This document shows positions 45,017 through 53,471 of a stretch of 64,000 nt of DNA, piece after piece. The first letter of the stretch is position 1. Each line of letters begins with the position of its first letter. The translations under genes and the position numbers were made by a program. This stretch comes from Bacteroidota bacterium (GTDB taxonomy: Bacteria; Bacteroidota; Ignavibacteria; Tepidaquicellales; Tepidaquicellaceae): the NCBI GenBank assembly GCA_018266835.1, contig JAFDZP010000003.1:1-64000 (forward strand), in the 5' to 3' direction. The notes below the pieces were generated by a model, which was given only the letters and a program-made list of their open reading frames with translations, was not told the DNA's origin and searched no databases.

Positions 45017-48000
45017 ATGTTAAAAAGCAAAGTTATTGTTGTTCTGTTTTTATGCTTATTTTTTAATTTAGTTCCATTGTTTAACTCTGGCAATGTTTTC
45101 TCTCAGTTTGAACCGCATCCGGAGCTTGACTGGTTCACTATTGAAACTCCGCACTTCTTTATTACATATCACAGCGGAACAGAGAGAACAGCCAATACAA
45201 TCGCTAAGATTGCCGAGGAAATATATGGACCTATTACAGCCCTCTATCATTACGAACCCGATAAAAAAGTTACTTTCGTTATTAATGACGTTTCCGATAT
45301 TGCAAACGGAGCAACGGACTACTACGGAAACCGAATTGAAATCTTTGCTTCTGCATTGGATTATGATCTTCGCGGTACCCATAACTGGCTGCGTAATGTT
45401 ATCACTCACGAGTTTACTCACGCAGTGCAGATTCAATCATCATTAAAGTTTTCACAGAACGTACCGGCTATTTACCTTCAATGGCTTAATTATGAAAAAG
45501 AAAGAAGACCTGACGTGTTATATGGTTATCCTAATGTCATTGTCTCTTACCCAATATCGGGCGTAGGCGTTCCTGCCTGGTATGCAGAAGGTACTGCGCA
45601 GTATCAGAGACAACAATTAAGCTACGATTACTGGGATGCTAACCGAGATATGATTTTAAGAAGCTATATTCTTGACGGTAATCTGCTATCATGGGAAGAA
45701 ATGGGACAGTTCTCTTCTATAACATCTTTGAAAGCTGAATCAATTTATAATTTAGGATTCGGACTTGTAAGATATATTGCCGCAACGTACGGAGAAGATA
45801 AGCTGAGAACAATTTCACATGCTCTTGGTGATTTAACAAACTTCTCTATGGATAGAGCAATGAAAGACGCATTGGGAAAAGACGGCAAAGATGTTTACTT
45901 AGAATGGAAAAAGTACTTAGAAAATGATTACGCTCAAAGAATGAAAGGCGTTAAAGAAACAGAAGTCAAAGGTGACTTAATAGAGAAACTCGGCTTTGCA
46001 AACTATTATCCTCAGTTCTCACCCGATGGTACAAAAATTTCATATCTATCAAATCAGGATTATGATTACGGTGCGACAGGATTGTTTGTATATGATTTGG
46101 CAACTAAGAAATCAAAATTGATAACTGCGCCGGTTTCTACAAATTATAACTGGTCACCTGATGGTTCAAAAATAATTTTTGCAAAAAGAAATACTCCGCC
46201 GACAATACATGGCGCAGTTGTATATGATTTATATCACTATGAATTAAAGACAGAAAAAGAAACCCGCTTAACAGAAAACTTAAGAGCATACTCCCCTTCT
46301 TATTCACCTGACGGAAAACAAATTTGTTTTGTGGTTAACGGTGACGGAACAATGAATCTTGAATACGCAGATGCTAACGGAAAAAATTATGAGCCGCTTA
46401 CCGCTTTTAATAACGGAGAGCAGGTATTCAATCCGAAGTTTTCACCTGACGGAAAATCAATCATCTTCGACTATGCATTTGAAGAGTCAAGAAAAATTGT
46501 AAGTGTAGATATTGCAACAGGAGTGCTTACCGATGTTCTTGGTGATAAAGGTGTCGACTACAGAAGCGCAGTGTTTTCTAAAGATGGCAGTAAGTTATAT
46601 TATTCATGTAACGCTACAGGAATTTTTAATGTCTATCAATATGATTTCGATTCGAAGCAGACATCGCAAATCACTAACGTAACAGGCGGCGCTTTTATGC
46701 CATCAGTTGACGGCAAAGGCAACATAACATTTTCTGAATACACTTCAACTGGTTACAAAATTGCTTTGCTTAATAATTATAAAACTCATGCTGCAGGAGA
46801 ATTAAAAGCATACGATAAACCTCCGAGATTAATTCAGAAATATGCGGAGAACTATGACCCGAATCTTCCTGAAAATAATTATAACTGGGATTCACTTAAA
46901 GCATTCAACGATAAGAATTTTGTTAAGAACGAAAAGAAAGAATACAGAAGCCAGTTCACTCCTTTATTCTTAGTCCCGTTATTAAGAATTGATAATTATA
47001 ATAAAGACGGAAACTTCCTTGACGCTATAAAGCCCGGATTATACTTTTTCTCCAGTGAAGTTATTAACCGCTATTCTATTTTCGGCGGAGCAGCGATAAA
47101 CAGAAAAGGTGAAAGAGATTTATTCGCTCAGTTCGAGTATGATAACGGTATGCCTATCTTCGATAAATTCTTTACTAGAAAACTTGGCTTTGAACCAAAA
47201 TTTACATTTGCAGGATATAACGTATCACGTTCTTCAACAGGACAACTTCTTGCAGGCGCAGATACATTAAACGTTCCTATTACATATGATTTGCTTTCAT
47301 TTGATGCAGGGATGTCATGGAAGATGATAAATGTTAATCACGATTTCAGATTCCTCTATACATATAGCAAATACGCTTACAAGCTTGATGCATTTGCATT
47401 GCCGTCTGGAGTATCAGTCCGTTCTTCCTCTGAAAATTATTTCCTTGCAAGCAATTTTTCATTCGGTTACAGATATAATTATGAGCAGCCCGGAAAGAAC
47501 TCTGATATAAATCCCATAGGTAGAAAAGTTGATATTCAATATGACTATGAAGTAAGTAAAATAAATCCCGATATTGTTGTTAATGATGACGGAACTACAA
47601 CAACATTATACGAGAACAGAAAGCTTCATAAACTTCAGGCTGAACTAAGCCAGAGCATCAGCTTATTTAAGACACACTCACTCGGCTTAAAATTAAAAGG
47701 CGCTACAATCTTCGGACCTCAGGTAGAAGATTTCTATAACTTCTATGCATCCGGATTGCCGGGAATGAAAGGATATCCTTTCTATGCAATCGGCGGCGGA
47801 AGAATGGGAGTTGCAACTCTTACTTACAGAATGCCATTAATACAAAAAATTGACACCAGAATTTCTCCTCTGTATCTTGATAAGCTTTATTTATCAATCT
47901 ATGGAGATTATGGTAATGCATGGGATGGTAACAGTGTAAATTTTGCCGACTTCAAAAAAGATGTGGGCGCAGAGTTAAGATTGCAGGCATTCAGCTGGTA

Positions 48001-48136
48001 TGTATTCCCTACAAGTATCTTCCTGAACACAGCATACGGCTTTGATCAGTTTACAAAACGCTTTCAGGGTACAGATGTAACTTACGGTAAAGAGTGGAGA
48101 GTTTACTTCGGCGTGCTCTTTGGATTTGATTTTTAA
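45017..48136 (+). CDS. Outer-membrane HExxH protease / beta-propeller / beta-barrel protein
   Basis: A 1039-residue exported protein (signal peptide to about residue 29). Domains: a peptidase MA-like gluzincin with HEFTH (131-135) and a likely third zinc ligand Glu191 in PAWYAEGTAQY; a propeller of TolB/PD40 units with repeats of SPDG (SPDGTKISYLSN, SPDGSKIIFAKR, SPDGKQICFVVN, SPDGKSIIFDYA) at about 320-600; and a C-terminal part of about 400 residues with alternating strands and aromatic ends (DIQYDYEVSK, KEWRVYFGVLFGFDF), typical of a surface-antigen type barrel ending in Phe. Such proteins are recurrent in FCB genomes but poorly studied. It is divergent from sprA with a 247-base gap, in which no clear promoter could be defined. 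Confidence 0.85.
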   Translation: MLKSKVIVVLFLCLFFNLVPLFNSGNVFSQFEPHPELDWFTIETPHFFITYHSGTERTANTIAKIAEEIYGPITALYHYEPDKKVTFVINDVSDIANGATDYYGNRIEIFASALDYDLRGTHNWLRNVITHEFTHAVQIQSSLKFSQNVPAIYLQWLNYEKERRPDVLYGYPNVIVSYPISGVGVPAWYAEGTAQYQRQQLSYDYWDANRDMILRSYILDGNLLSWEEMGQFSSITSLKAESIYNLGFGLVRYIAATYGEDKLRTISHALGDLTNFSMDRAMKDALGKDGKDVYLEWKKYLENDYAQRMKGVKETEVKGDLIEKLGFANYYPQFSPDGTKISYLSNQDYDYGATGLFVYDLATKKSKLITAPVSTNYNWSPDGSKIIFAKRNTPPTIHGAVVYDLYHYELKTEKETRLTENLRAYSPSYSPDGKQICFVVNGDGTMNLEYADANGKNYEPLTAFNNGEQVFNPKFSPDGKSIIFDYAFEESRKIVSVDIATGVLTDVLGDKGVDYRSAVFSKDGSKLYYSCNATGIFNVYQYDFDSKQTSQITNVTGGAFMPSVDGKGNITFSEYTSTGYKIALLNNYKTHAAGELKAYDKPPRLIQKYAENYDPNLPENNYNWDSLKAFNDKNFVKNEKKEYRSQFTPLFLVPLLRIDNYNKDGNFLDAIKPGLYFFSSEVINRYSIFGGAAINRKGERDLFAQFEYDNGMPIFDKFFTRKLGFEPKFTFAGYNVSRSSTGQLLAGADTLNVPITYDLLSFDAGMSWKMINVNHDFRFLYTYSKYAYKLDAFALPSGVSVRSSSENYFLASNFSFGYRYNYEQPGKNSDINPIGRKVDIQYDYEVSKINPDIVVNDDGTTTTLYENRKLHKLQAELSQSISLFKTHSLGLKLKGATIFGPQVEDFYNFYASGLPGMKGYPFYAIGGGRMGVATLTYRMPLIQKIDTRISPLYLDKLYLSIYGDYGNAWDGNSVNFADFKKDVGAELRLQAFSWYVFPTSIFLNTAYGFDQFTKRFQGTDVTYGKEWRVYFGVLFGFDF

Positions 48137-48155
48137 ATAAGAATTTTGGATATAT

Positions 48156-48185
48156 CGTAGAGACACAAAATTTTGTGTCTCTACG
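48156..48185. repeat. Perfect 30-base palindrome
   Basis: CGTAGAGACACAAAA and its exact reverse complement join without a loop. It starts 19 bases after the protease-barrel stop and is related to the hairpin at 35076 (AGAGACGCAA). Confidence 0.85.
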
Positions 48186-48198
48186 AAATTGATTGTAG

Positions 48199-48245
48199 GA
48201 CCTGACAGGATTTATTCGCCGCGGCGAACTGTCAGGTCTTTTTTT
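48199..48245 (+). terminator. Nested-hairpin terminator
   Basis: GACCTGACAG and CTGTCAGGTC pair over 10 bp; their loop holds the perfect palindrome TTCGCCGCGGCGAA (48215-48228). A run of seven T follows. It is built from the CTGTCAGG repeat type and ends the plus-strand gene. Confidence 0.85.
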
Positions 48246-48343
48246 ATTCAATTGTTATTTATATGAAGAAAGTTAAGGTGGGTACTACTACTTCCAGTTA
48301 AATTGTTTCCACTTACGGGATAATCCATGTAGCAAATGTTAAA

Positions 48344-48754
48344 TTAATAATTGGATAACGGTTTTAATGCATAAGCAACAGTGAACGTCGGGTAATCAAC
48401 ATACAATTCCCTGTCATCTTCATCTTCATTATATCTGAATCTCACCCTGCACTTATCTCCGGCATCATCAATACAATACAAAAAAAGTACAGAAGAGCCT
48501 GAACTCTCTTTTGTTTCATAGTCATAGATGTCCAAAACGTTTGTTGAACTGGCAAATATTTTAATCCGCTGGTCTACTATATCTATAGTGATAAGAATAT
48601 TAGTTGTCTCCCAGTCTGACCATTCGCTCCACCGGCCGTGCTTATATTCCATATCAGATGTATATTTTGCACGAAATTTTATTATATCCTGAGCTTTGCA
48701 GTCAATTGATAAAAAACAAAAAACTATTATGATTAATAATAAAAACTTATTCAT
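48344..48754 (-). CDS. Small exported protein of unknown function
   Basis: A 136-residue protein with a signal peptide (MNKFLLLIIIVFCFLSIDCKA; a lipobox reading LSIDC is not convincing). The mature part is all strands: IIKFRAKYTSD, WSEWSDWETTNILITIDIVDQRIKIFAS, SVLFLYCIDDAG, CRVRFRYNEDEDDRELYVDY, TFTVAYALKP. Two cysteines (in FLYCIDD and KCRVRF) could form a disulfide. No family recognised. It is followed downstream by no close partner. Confidence 0.65.
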   Translation of the reverse strand: MNKFLLLIIIVFCFLSIDCKAQDIIKFRAKYTSDMEYKHGRWSEWSDWETTNILITIDIVDQRIKIFASSTNVLDIYDYETKESSGSSVLFLYCIDDAGDKCRVRFRYNEDEDDRELYVDYPTFTVAYALKPLSNY

Positions 48755-48822
48755 ACTGCTGATTTTTTTTGAATATCAATATAAATATCTTTTTGTATTA
48801 TTTCCATATATATAATATATAT

Positions 48823-49491
48823 TTAACTTATCCTGTACACTTTTTTAACAACTGAATACGCTCCCCATGCAAAAAATAAGGCAGCAAAAACATCAATGGT
48901 ATAATGCGCTTTTTGCAAAACAACACTTGAACCGACAATTATTAAGCAAAAGAAAAAAAAGAACTTCATAAATGTATCTGCCTTCAGATTATAGTCTTGC
49001 CCCGATATTTTTTTCGCATTAAAAACTATTATTGCAAGAAGAGTCAGTGATGCAGTGTGACCGGAGAAAAACAAATCCTTCTGAACCATACCTCCTGTCC
49101 CTAGAAAAAATACTATAGGGTCTCTTAAGTCAATTGCTCCGGCAGATACATCAAGCGGAGTTATATACATTGCAAACATTCTTATCCATACCATAAGAGC
49201 ATAGCAGTTAAATGCAAACATTAATGTTCTCGGCCTGAATGAATTATAAATTATAAATGTGATGAGGGCGACGTAAATTACAGGAAATGCAATGATGTTT
49301 AGATCTATCGCATTGAAGAAATTGAAAAGCGGGTCATTGATTTTTACCGAGTAAGTCCTTGCTTCGTTGAATACAAGAAATCTTGCAAAGCTGCTCATTG
49401 TAAAAACTAAAAATATTACTGTGAGCGGGAAAAGATAAATATTCTTCCTGTCAGAAAAAAACGTTTTCCAGATGGATGAGTAACTATTCAT
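48823..49491 (-). CDS. PAP2-like membrane phosphatase (sphingomyelin synthase-like)
   Basis: A 222-residue membrane protein with about six helices. The catalytic marks are DLFFSGHTASLTLL (first histidine) and KAHYTIDVFAALFFAWGAY (second histidine and the aspartate), the arrangement of the PAP2_C or sphingomyelin-synthase-like branch of lipid phosphatases. It likely acts on a phospholipid or polyprenyl phosphate at the outer face of the inner membrane. Substrate unknown. It is on the minus strand between two small unknown genes. Confidence 0.8.
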   Translation of the reverse strand: MNSYSSIWKTFFSDRKNIYLFPLTVIFLVFTMSSFARFLVFNEARTYSVKINDPLFNFFNAIDLNIIAFPVIYVALITFIIYNSFRPRTLMFAFNCYALMVWIRMFAMYITPLDVSAGAIDLRDPIVFFLGTGGMVQKDLFFSGHTASLTLLAIIVFNAKKISGQDYNLKADTFMKFFFFFCLIIVGSSVVLQKAHYTIDVFAALFFAWGAYSVVKKVYRIS

Positions 49492-49504
49492 TTACTATTC
49501 TGTC

Positions 49505-49527
49505 TTCCCCTCATTCATAAGGGGGAA
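49505..49527. repeat. CCCC/GGGG hairpin
   Basis: TTCCCC and GGGGAA pair over 6 bp across an 11-base loop, followed by a GGAGGAGG tract. It is a weaker member of the CCCCCTCC hairpin family in an intergenic gap. Confidence 0.5.
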
Positions 49528-49538
49528 TAGGAGGAGGT

Positions 49539-50045
49539 TTAAGTTTCAATAACGGCAATTGCTGAATTAGTATACAAGTTTAAATCTTCAAGTAAAATGT
49601 CTCCATCACTCTCTCTGTATTTATAAAACGTAATAATACAATCTTCAAACCCGCCTTCATTAATCATATCATATGAAACAACCATTTTAAATTTTTTGTT
49701 GGGAAATGTAAACGTCAATTTATCTTTTAACTTAAGTATAAGCTCAACTCCAATGAATAACAATCTATTGTCCCGTATATTATCAGCTAAAAAATCGTTA
49801 ACAAATAATTTGTTAGCAGAATATTCATATCTTGAATCATCATCATAAAAATTTGTACTCCTGAGTAAATCTGTATCAATTATTTTATCATCAGTAGTGT
49901 AATATCCATTGTTATAATAAATTTTACTATTTAAAAATTCCTGATAATATTCTTGATCTAAATTTAAGGATGAGATAGAAATAGGAGAGTAACCTTCAAT
50001 GATTTTTCTAAAATTGAGATTATATTTTGAAAAGTTTTCGAGCAT
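49539..50045 (-). CDS. Hypothetical protein
   Basis: A 168-residue acidic protein with no signal peptide or membrane helix. It is rich in Tyr, Asn and Asp (SKIYYNNGYYTTDDKIIDTDLL, NFYDDDSRYEYSANKLF), then LLFIGVELILKLKDKLTFTFPNKKFKMVVSYD and ITFYKYRESDGDILLEDL, suggesting an alpha-beta fold in its second half. I recognise no family. It is bounded on both sides by CCCC-rich hairpins, so it looks monocistronic. Confidence 0.6.
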   Translation of the reverse strand: MLENFSKYNLNFRKIIEGYSPISISSLNLDQEYYQEFLNSKIYYNNGYYTTDDKIIDTDLLRSTNFYDDDSRYEYSANKLFVNDFLADNIRDNRLLFIGVELILKLKDKLTFTFPNKKFKMVVSYDMINEGGFEDCIITFYKYRESDGDILLEDLNLYTNSAIAVIET

Positions 50046-50082
50046 AAATTTATAATTCCATTTGGCTTATACCTCCCCCTAT

Positions 50083-50105
50083 CCCCCTCCTTATAAAGGA
50101 GGGGG
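50083..50105. repeat. CCCCCTCCTT hairpin, copy 3
   Basis: CCCCCTCCTT and AAGGAGGGGG pair around ATA. The arms are identical to the copies at 8710, 32099 and 56665. Confidence 0.8.
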
Positions 50106-50137
50106 AAGAATTGCGTGAGAAAATTGTACTAAGTGAT

Positions 50138-52501
50138 TCAGAATTCTATACTTACACCTGAGTTAAAGTTTCTGTTAGGGGCTTGTGTTCTTTCAAGCTC
50201 CTGATACTGAACATCAAATAAATTACTTACTGCAAAAAATACTGTGAACTTATTTGAAAATCTTTTTGAAATTTTGCTATCAACTACAAGATAAGCTTTC
50301 GGTTCTTCGTATTTATAAAATAAGTCCTCGTCAATTTTGCTTACATATTTTCCGGTAACATTAAAATAAAAATCTCTGTAGTTTAAATCAGTTGTAAAAT
50401 TTATAAGATGGTTTGGTTTGTATGGTAAAAAATCATCTGAGCGGTTAGGAGATAAATCTCTAGCATCCATATAAGTATAATTTACGCTGAAGTGATAGCC
50501 TAAATCATGCTGCATAAATCGGAATCCTGATTTGTAATCAATCATAAATTCCACACCTTTTATCTGTGAGTTTGCAATATTCTGAACCTGGAACGGTCCG
50601 TATATTCCGCCTCCGATATTTACGTATTGAATAAGATTATCGTATTCATTTATGAATGCAGAAAAATCAATCGTGAATCTGTTCTTATATTGTTTCATAA
50701 ATCCGATTTCATAACTTACCATTTCTTCAGGCTTCAGGTTTGGATTGTAAACAAAATCAAAACCGCCGAATAATTCTTTCTTGAAAAATAATTCAGCTAT
50801 TGAAGGTGAACGGAAAGCTCTTCCAACCAGTAATCTGTATGATACATTATTTAATAAATTCCCGCTGACTTCAGGTGTGAACACCAGTGAAAATTTAGGA
50901 CTGAACTGAGTAGTTGCAGTTCCGCCGACAAATAGATTTCTATCAATTCTTCCACCGATAGTTGAAGTTAAAACTTCATCTCCAACATTATTTGTAATAA
51001 TTTTAAACTGATCCTGCGCATATACGCCAAAATTATTCTGCTGCTGGTCGCCATAAAGAATTGCTTCGGGATTTGAACGTACTATATTCCATTGAGCATC
51101 AAAGCCTGTAATGAAATAATTTTTTCTTCCCAGCTGAAAATCTACCTGTGAAATATTTCCGAAGTTGTATGAATTAATATATGTATTTAACCCGTCAACT
51201 GTTGAACCAAATTGAGCTGATACCGGATTATTCGGATTATAGAATGATTCACTAGCTAAGCTGTAATAATAAAATCTTGAAGTATATTTTGAATTTGCAT
51301 TCGGAACAGCTCTGTAATATAAATCGTAGCTTGATGTTTCTTTTCTTATCCTGTCGCCCAAATACATCGGTGCTGTTTTATATGGCTCAGAACCGCTTCC
51401 TGCATCTTTTCTCCAGTAATGGGGATATGCAGAATTTGATTTTGTATATTGAACGGTGAACTCTAAATCTCTGTTTGCAAATAAATCATACATAAACTTT
51501 CCCATACCGCCGTAAAATTCATAGTCAGTTTGTTCAGCATGTCCGTCGTTCTTTTTATAGTTAAAATTTAATAGATATGAAAATTTTCCAAGTGTGTTGC
51601 TATTGATTGCATCAACACCTTTGAATGTCTGCAGTGAATTTGAAAACTTTAAGCTGTCGTTAAGCTTATTATAGAATCCGTAATTTAGATTTATTCCTGT
51701 GTAAGAAGTATAAGTAGGCTTTTTTGTTATTACATTTACAACTCCGCCGATTGCAGATGAACCGTAAAGCGAAGAGAAAGCTCCCTTTACAACTTCAGTT
51801 CTTTCAATAATTGATACCGGGATGAGTGCCCATAATGCTCCTTTAGAATCACCGGTTAAAGATGGTCTTCCATCTAAAAGAAGAAGAACTCTGTTCCCTA
51901 TACCCCCGCCGGCAACATCAGATGAACCGCGGATTGAAAGTGAGTTTACATTTATTCCGCTTGTGCGTGTAACTGCAACACCTTCAACTCCCTGCAATAC
52001 GTTATCGAATGTTAAAATATTTTTATATTTAATATCATCAGAAGTTACTATAGAAATAGATGAAGGAGTCTGCTGCAGAGTCTGTTCAGTTTTAGTAGCA
52101 GTGACATTTATTTTTTCTGTGTTGATTACATCGGGTGAGAGTTCAATCTTTACATCTAAAGAAGCTTTTTCAGTAAGTACTATATCCTTCTCAGCTGGTT
52201 TATAACCAATCCGCTTTGCTAATAATTTATAAATACCTTGTCTGAGACTGTTAATAGTAAAAATTCCTTTTAAATCAGTAGTTGTCTCGAATACTTTTTT
52301 TCCGCCTTCATCCTGTAATATAATTTGAACGGAATTTACAACTTCATTTGTTTCATTATCGAGAACAATACCTTTTATACCTGTTTCATAATTTTCATAT
52401 TCGCTTTGTGAGAAAGCGATATTCAGGAAAAGAAAAAAAACAGGCAAAGCATATAATGCTCTGCCTGAAAATTTTCTTAAAATATTTATAAGATTATCCA
52501 T
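50138..52501 (-). CDS. TonB-dependent outer-membrane receptor
   Basis: A 787-residue receptor. Signal peptide to about residue 31; a carboxypeptidase-regulatory-like beta domain (about 38-115, GIKGIVLDNETNEVVNSVQI); plug (about 125-240) with QQTPSSISIVTSDDI, SIRGSSD, LLLLDGRPSLTGDSKG and SSLYGSSAIGGVVNVIT; then the barrel, ending in a short strand with SGVSIEF and terminal Phe. VGRAFRSPSIAELFF and NLKPEEMVSYEIGF are classic receptor motifs. Substrate unknown (cobalamin or a metal chelate are common for this shape). It follows a lipoprotein gene by 8 bases. A terminator-like hairpin lies in its signal-peptide codons. Confidence 0.95.
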   Translation of the reverse strand: MDNLINILRKFSGRALYALPVFFLFLNIAFSQSEYENYETGIKGIVLDNETNEVVNSVQIILQDEGGKKVFETTTDLKGIFTINSLRQGIYKLLAKRIGYKPAEKDIVLTEKASLDVKIELSPDVINTEKINVTATKTEQTLQQTPSSISIVTSDDIKYKNILTFDNVLQGVEGVAVTRTSGINVNSLSIRGSSDVAGGGIGNRVLLLLDGRPSLTGDSKGALWALIPVSIIERTEVVKGAFSSLYGSSAIGGVVNVITKKPTYTSYTGINLNYGFYNKLNDSLKFSNSLQTFKGVDAINSNTLGKFSYLLNFNYKKNDGHAEQTDYEFYGGMGKFMYDLFANRDLEFTVQYTKSNSAYPHYWRKDAGSGSEPYKTAPMYLGDRIRKETSSYDLYYRAVPNANSKYTSRFYYYSLASESFYNPNNPVSAQFGSTVDGLNTYINSYNFGNISQVDFQLGRKNYFITGFDAQWNIVRSNPEAILYGDQQQNNFGVYAQDQFKIITNNVGDEVLTSTIGGRIDRNLFVGGTATTQFSPKFSLVFTPEVSGNLLNNVSYRLLVGRAFRSPSIAELFFKKELFGGFDFVYNPNLKPEEMVSYEIGFMKQYKNRFTIDFSAFINEYDNLIQYVNIGGGIYGPFQVQNIANSQIKGVEFMIDYKSGFRFMQHDLGYHFSVNYTYMDARDLSPNRSDDFLPYKPNHLINFTTDLNYRDFYFNVTGKYVSKIDEDLFYKYEEPKAYLVVDSKISKRFSNKFTVFFAVSNLFDVQYQELERTQAPNRNFNSGVSIEF
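52433..52467 (-). terminator. Terminator-like hairpin inside the receptor signal-peptide codons
   Basis: On the minus strand CAGGCAGAGCAT and ATGCTTTGCCTG pair over 12 bp (one G-U) around TAT, followed directly by eight T. It begins 34 bases after the receptor ATG, within codons 12-26, and could be a site of premature termination between the lipoprotein and receptor messages. Confidence 0.55.
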
Positions 52502-52509
52502 TATAAGGA

Positions 52510-53016
52510 TTAATATAATTTCTTAGTGGTATCTGCCCAGCATTTGAAATCAATACCGGTAACGCCAGCGTTATTTGTGATAGTTGCTCTTGATGTTGTT
52601 GTTACAACGCATGAGTTATGTGTTGTATCACATCCGTAAACACCCATGATAGGGCTTTGACCGCCGGTGTTCTTTCTGAAACCAACAGACACGGCATAAT
52701 TTCCATTTGCAACATTGGATAACTTATATGAGTATGACTGATTCCATTTTCCAGTTGAAGAATTTCTTGAGATTCTTACTGTATCATAAGATGATGGACC
52801 AGCTGTCGGAGGCCATGATGAATAAGCAGCGATAAGATATGTTCCGCCTGTTGATACAAAGCCTGTATCTACAAATGTTAATGTACCATTGATTGAGTTC
52901 GCATCAGGACCTGATGGAGTTACTACAGTGTCGTCACTTTTACAGCTATAAGCAATAGTTATTAAAGCTACTGCGCAGAGAACAAATACAAGATTACCGA
53001 AGAATTTTGTTTTCAA
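52510..53016 (-). CDS. Lipoprotein preceding the TonB receptor
   Basis: A 168-residue lipoprotein (LVFVLCAVALITIAYSCKSDD, cysteine near residue 25). The mature domain of about 130 residues looks like a single beta sandwich: SINGTLTFVDTGFVSTGGTYLIAAYSSW, YDTVRISRNSSTG, NGNYAVSVGFRKNTGG, and a Cys pair in YGCDTTHNSCVV. Strands resemble carbohydrate-binding or transthyretin-like folds, but no family is certain. Its gene is 8 bases from the receptor start, so it is probably a surface or periplasmic partner in uptake. The 455 bases upstream are AT-rich and hold a CRP-like dyad. Confidence 0.75.
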   Translation of the reverse strand: MKTKFFGNLVFVLCAVALITIAYSCKSDDTVVTPSGPDANSINGTLTFVDTGFVSTGGTYLIAAYSSWPPTAGPSSYDTVRISRNSSTGKWNQSYSYKLSNVANGNYAVSVGFRKNTGGQSPIMGVYGCDTTHNSCVVTTTSRATITNNAGVTGIDFKCWADTTKKLY

Positions 53017-53299
53017 TTTTTTAAAACGTTTGATTAATGAAATGTTTTTTTCTATGGATGATTAGGTGTGCGAGAAATAAAAAAGCTTAAAATAAACTAA
53101 TTTTAAATATTTTTGGTTTCTTATTTATACACAGTCTAATTAAAAATAACTAAAACCTGCTTTATTTTCAAACCTAATTTTTATCTTTTTTATTTATTCT
53201 TAATACGTAAGAGTATCAAGAAGGTTAGGTTATCTAAAAAGCTTATACAAAAATAGTCACAAGTTAGTAAGCTATCCTATGACTTTACTCAAAAAAAAA

Positions 53300-53315
53300 T
53301 GTGATTTATATCATA
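53300..53315. promoter_or_regulatory. CRP/FNR-type dyad in gap 53017-53471
   Basis: TGTGATTTATATCATA fits TGTGA-N6-TCACA with one mismatch and also TGAT-N4-ATCA. It is 284 bases before the lipoprotein start. Otherwise the 455-base gap is AT-rich; TTAATACGTAAG at 53200 is the only further motif noted and I see no gene. Confidence 0.4.
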
Positions 53316-53471
53316 TTTTAAAAACCCTTAAAAAAAGCTATAAAATGAATAAACCACAATATTTTAATAAAAATTACTCTCAAAAATAATTTTTTTAATA
53401 AGTATTAGATATGCGAAAAGAAAAACTCAGTAAGTATTTTTTGTATTAATTGTTCTTGAACGTTGAAATGA

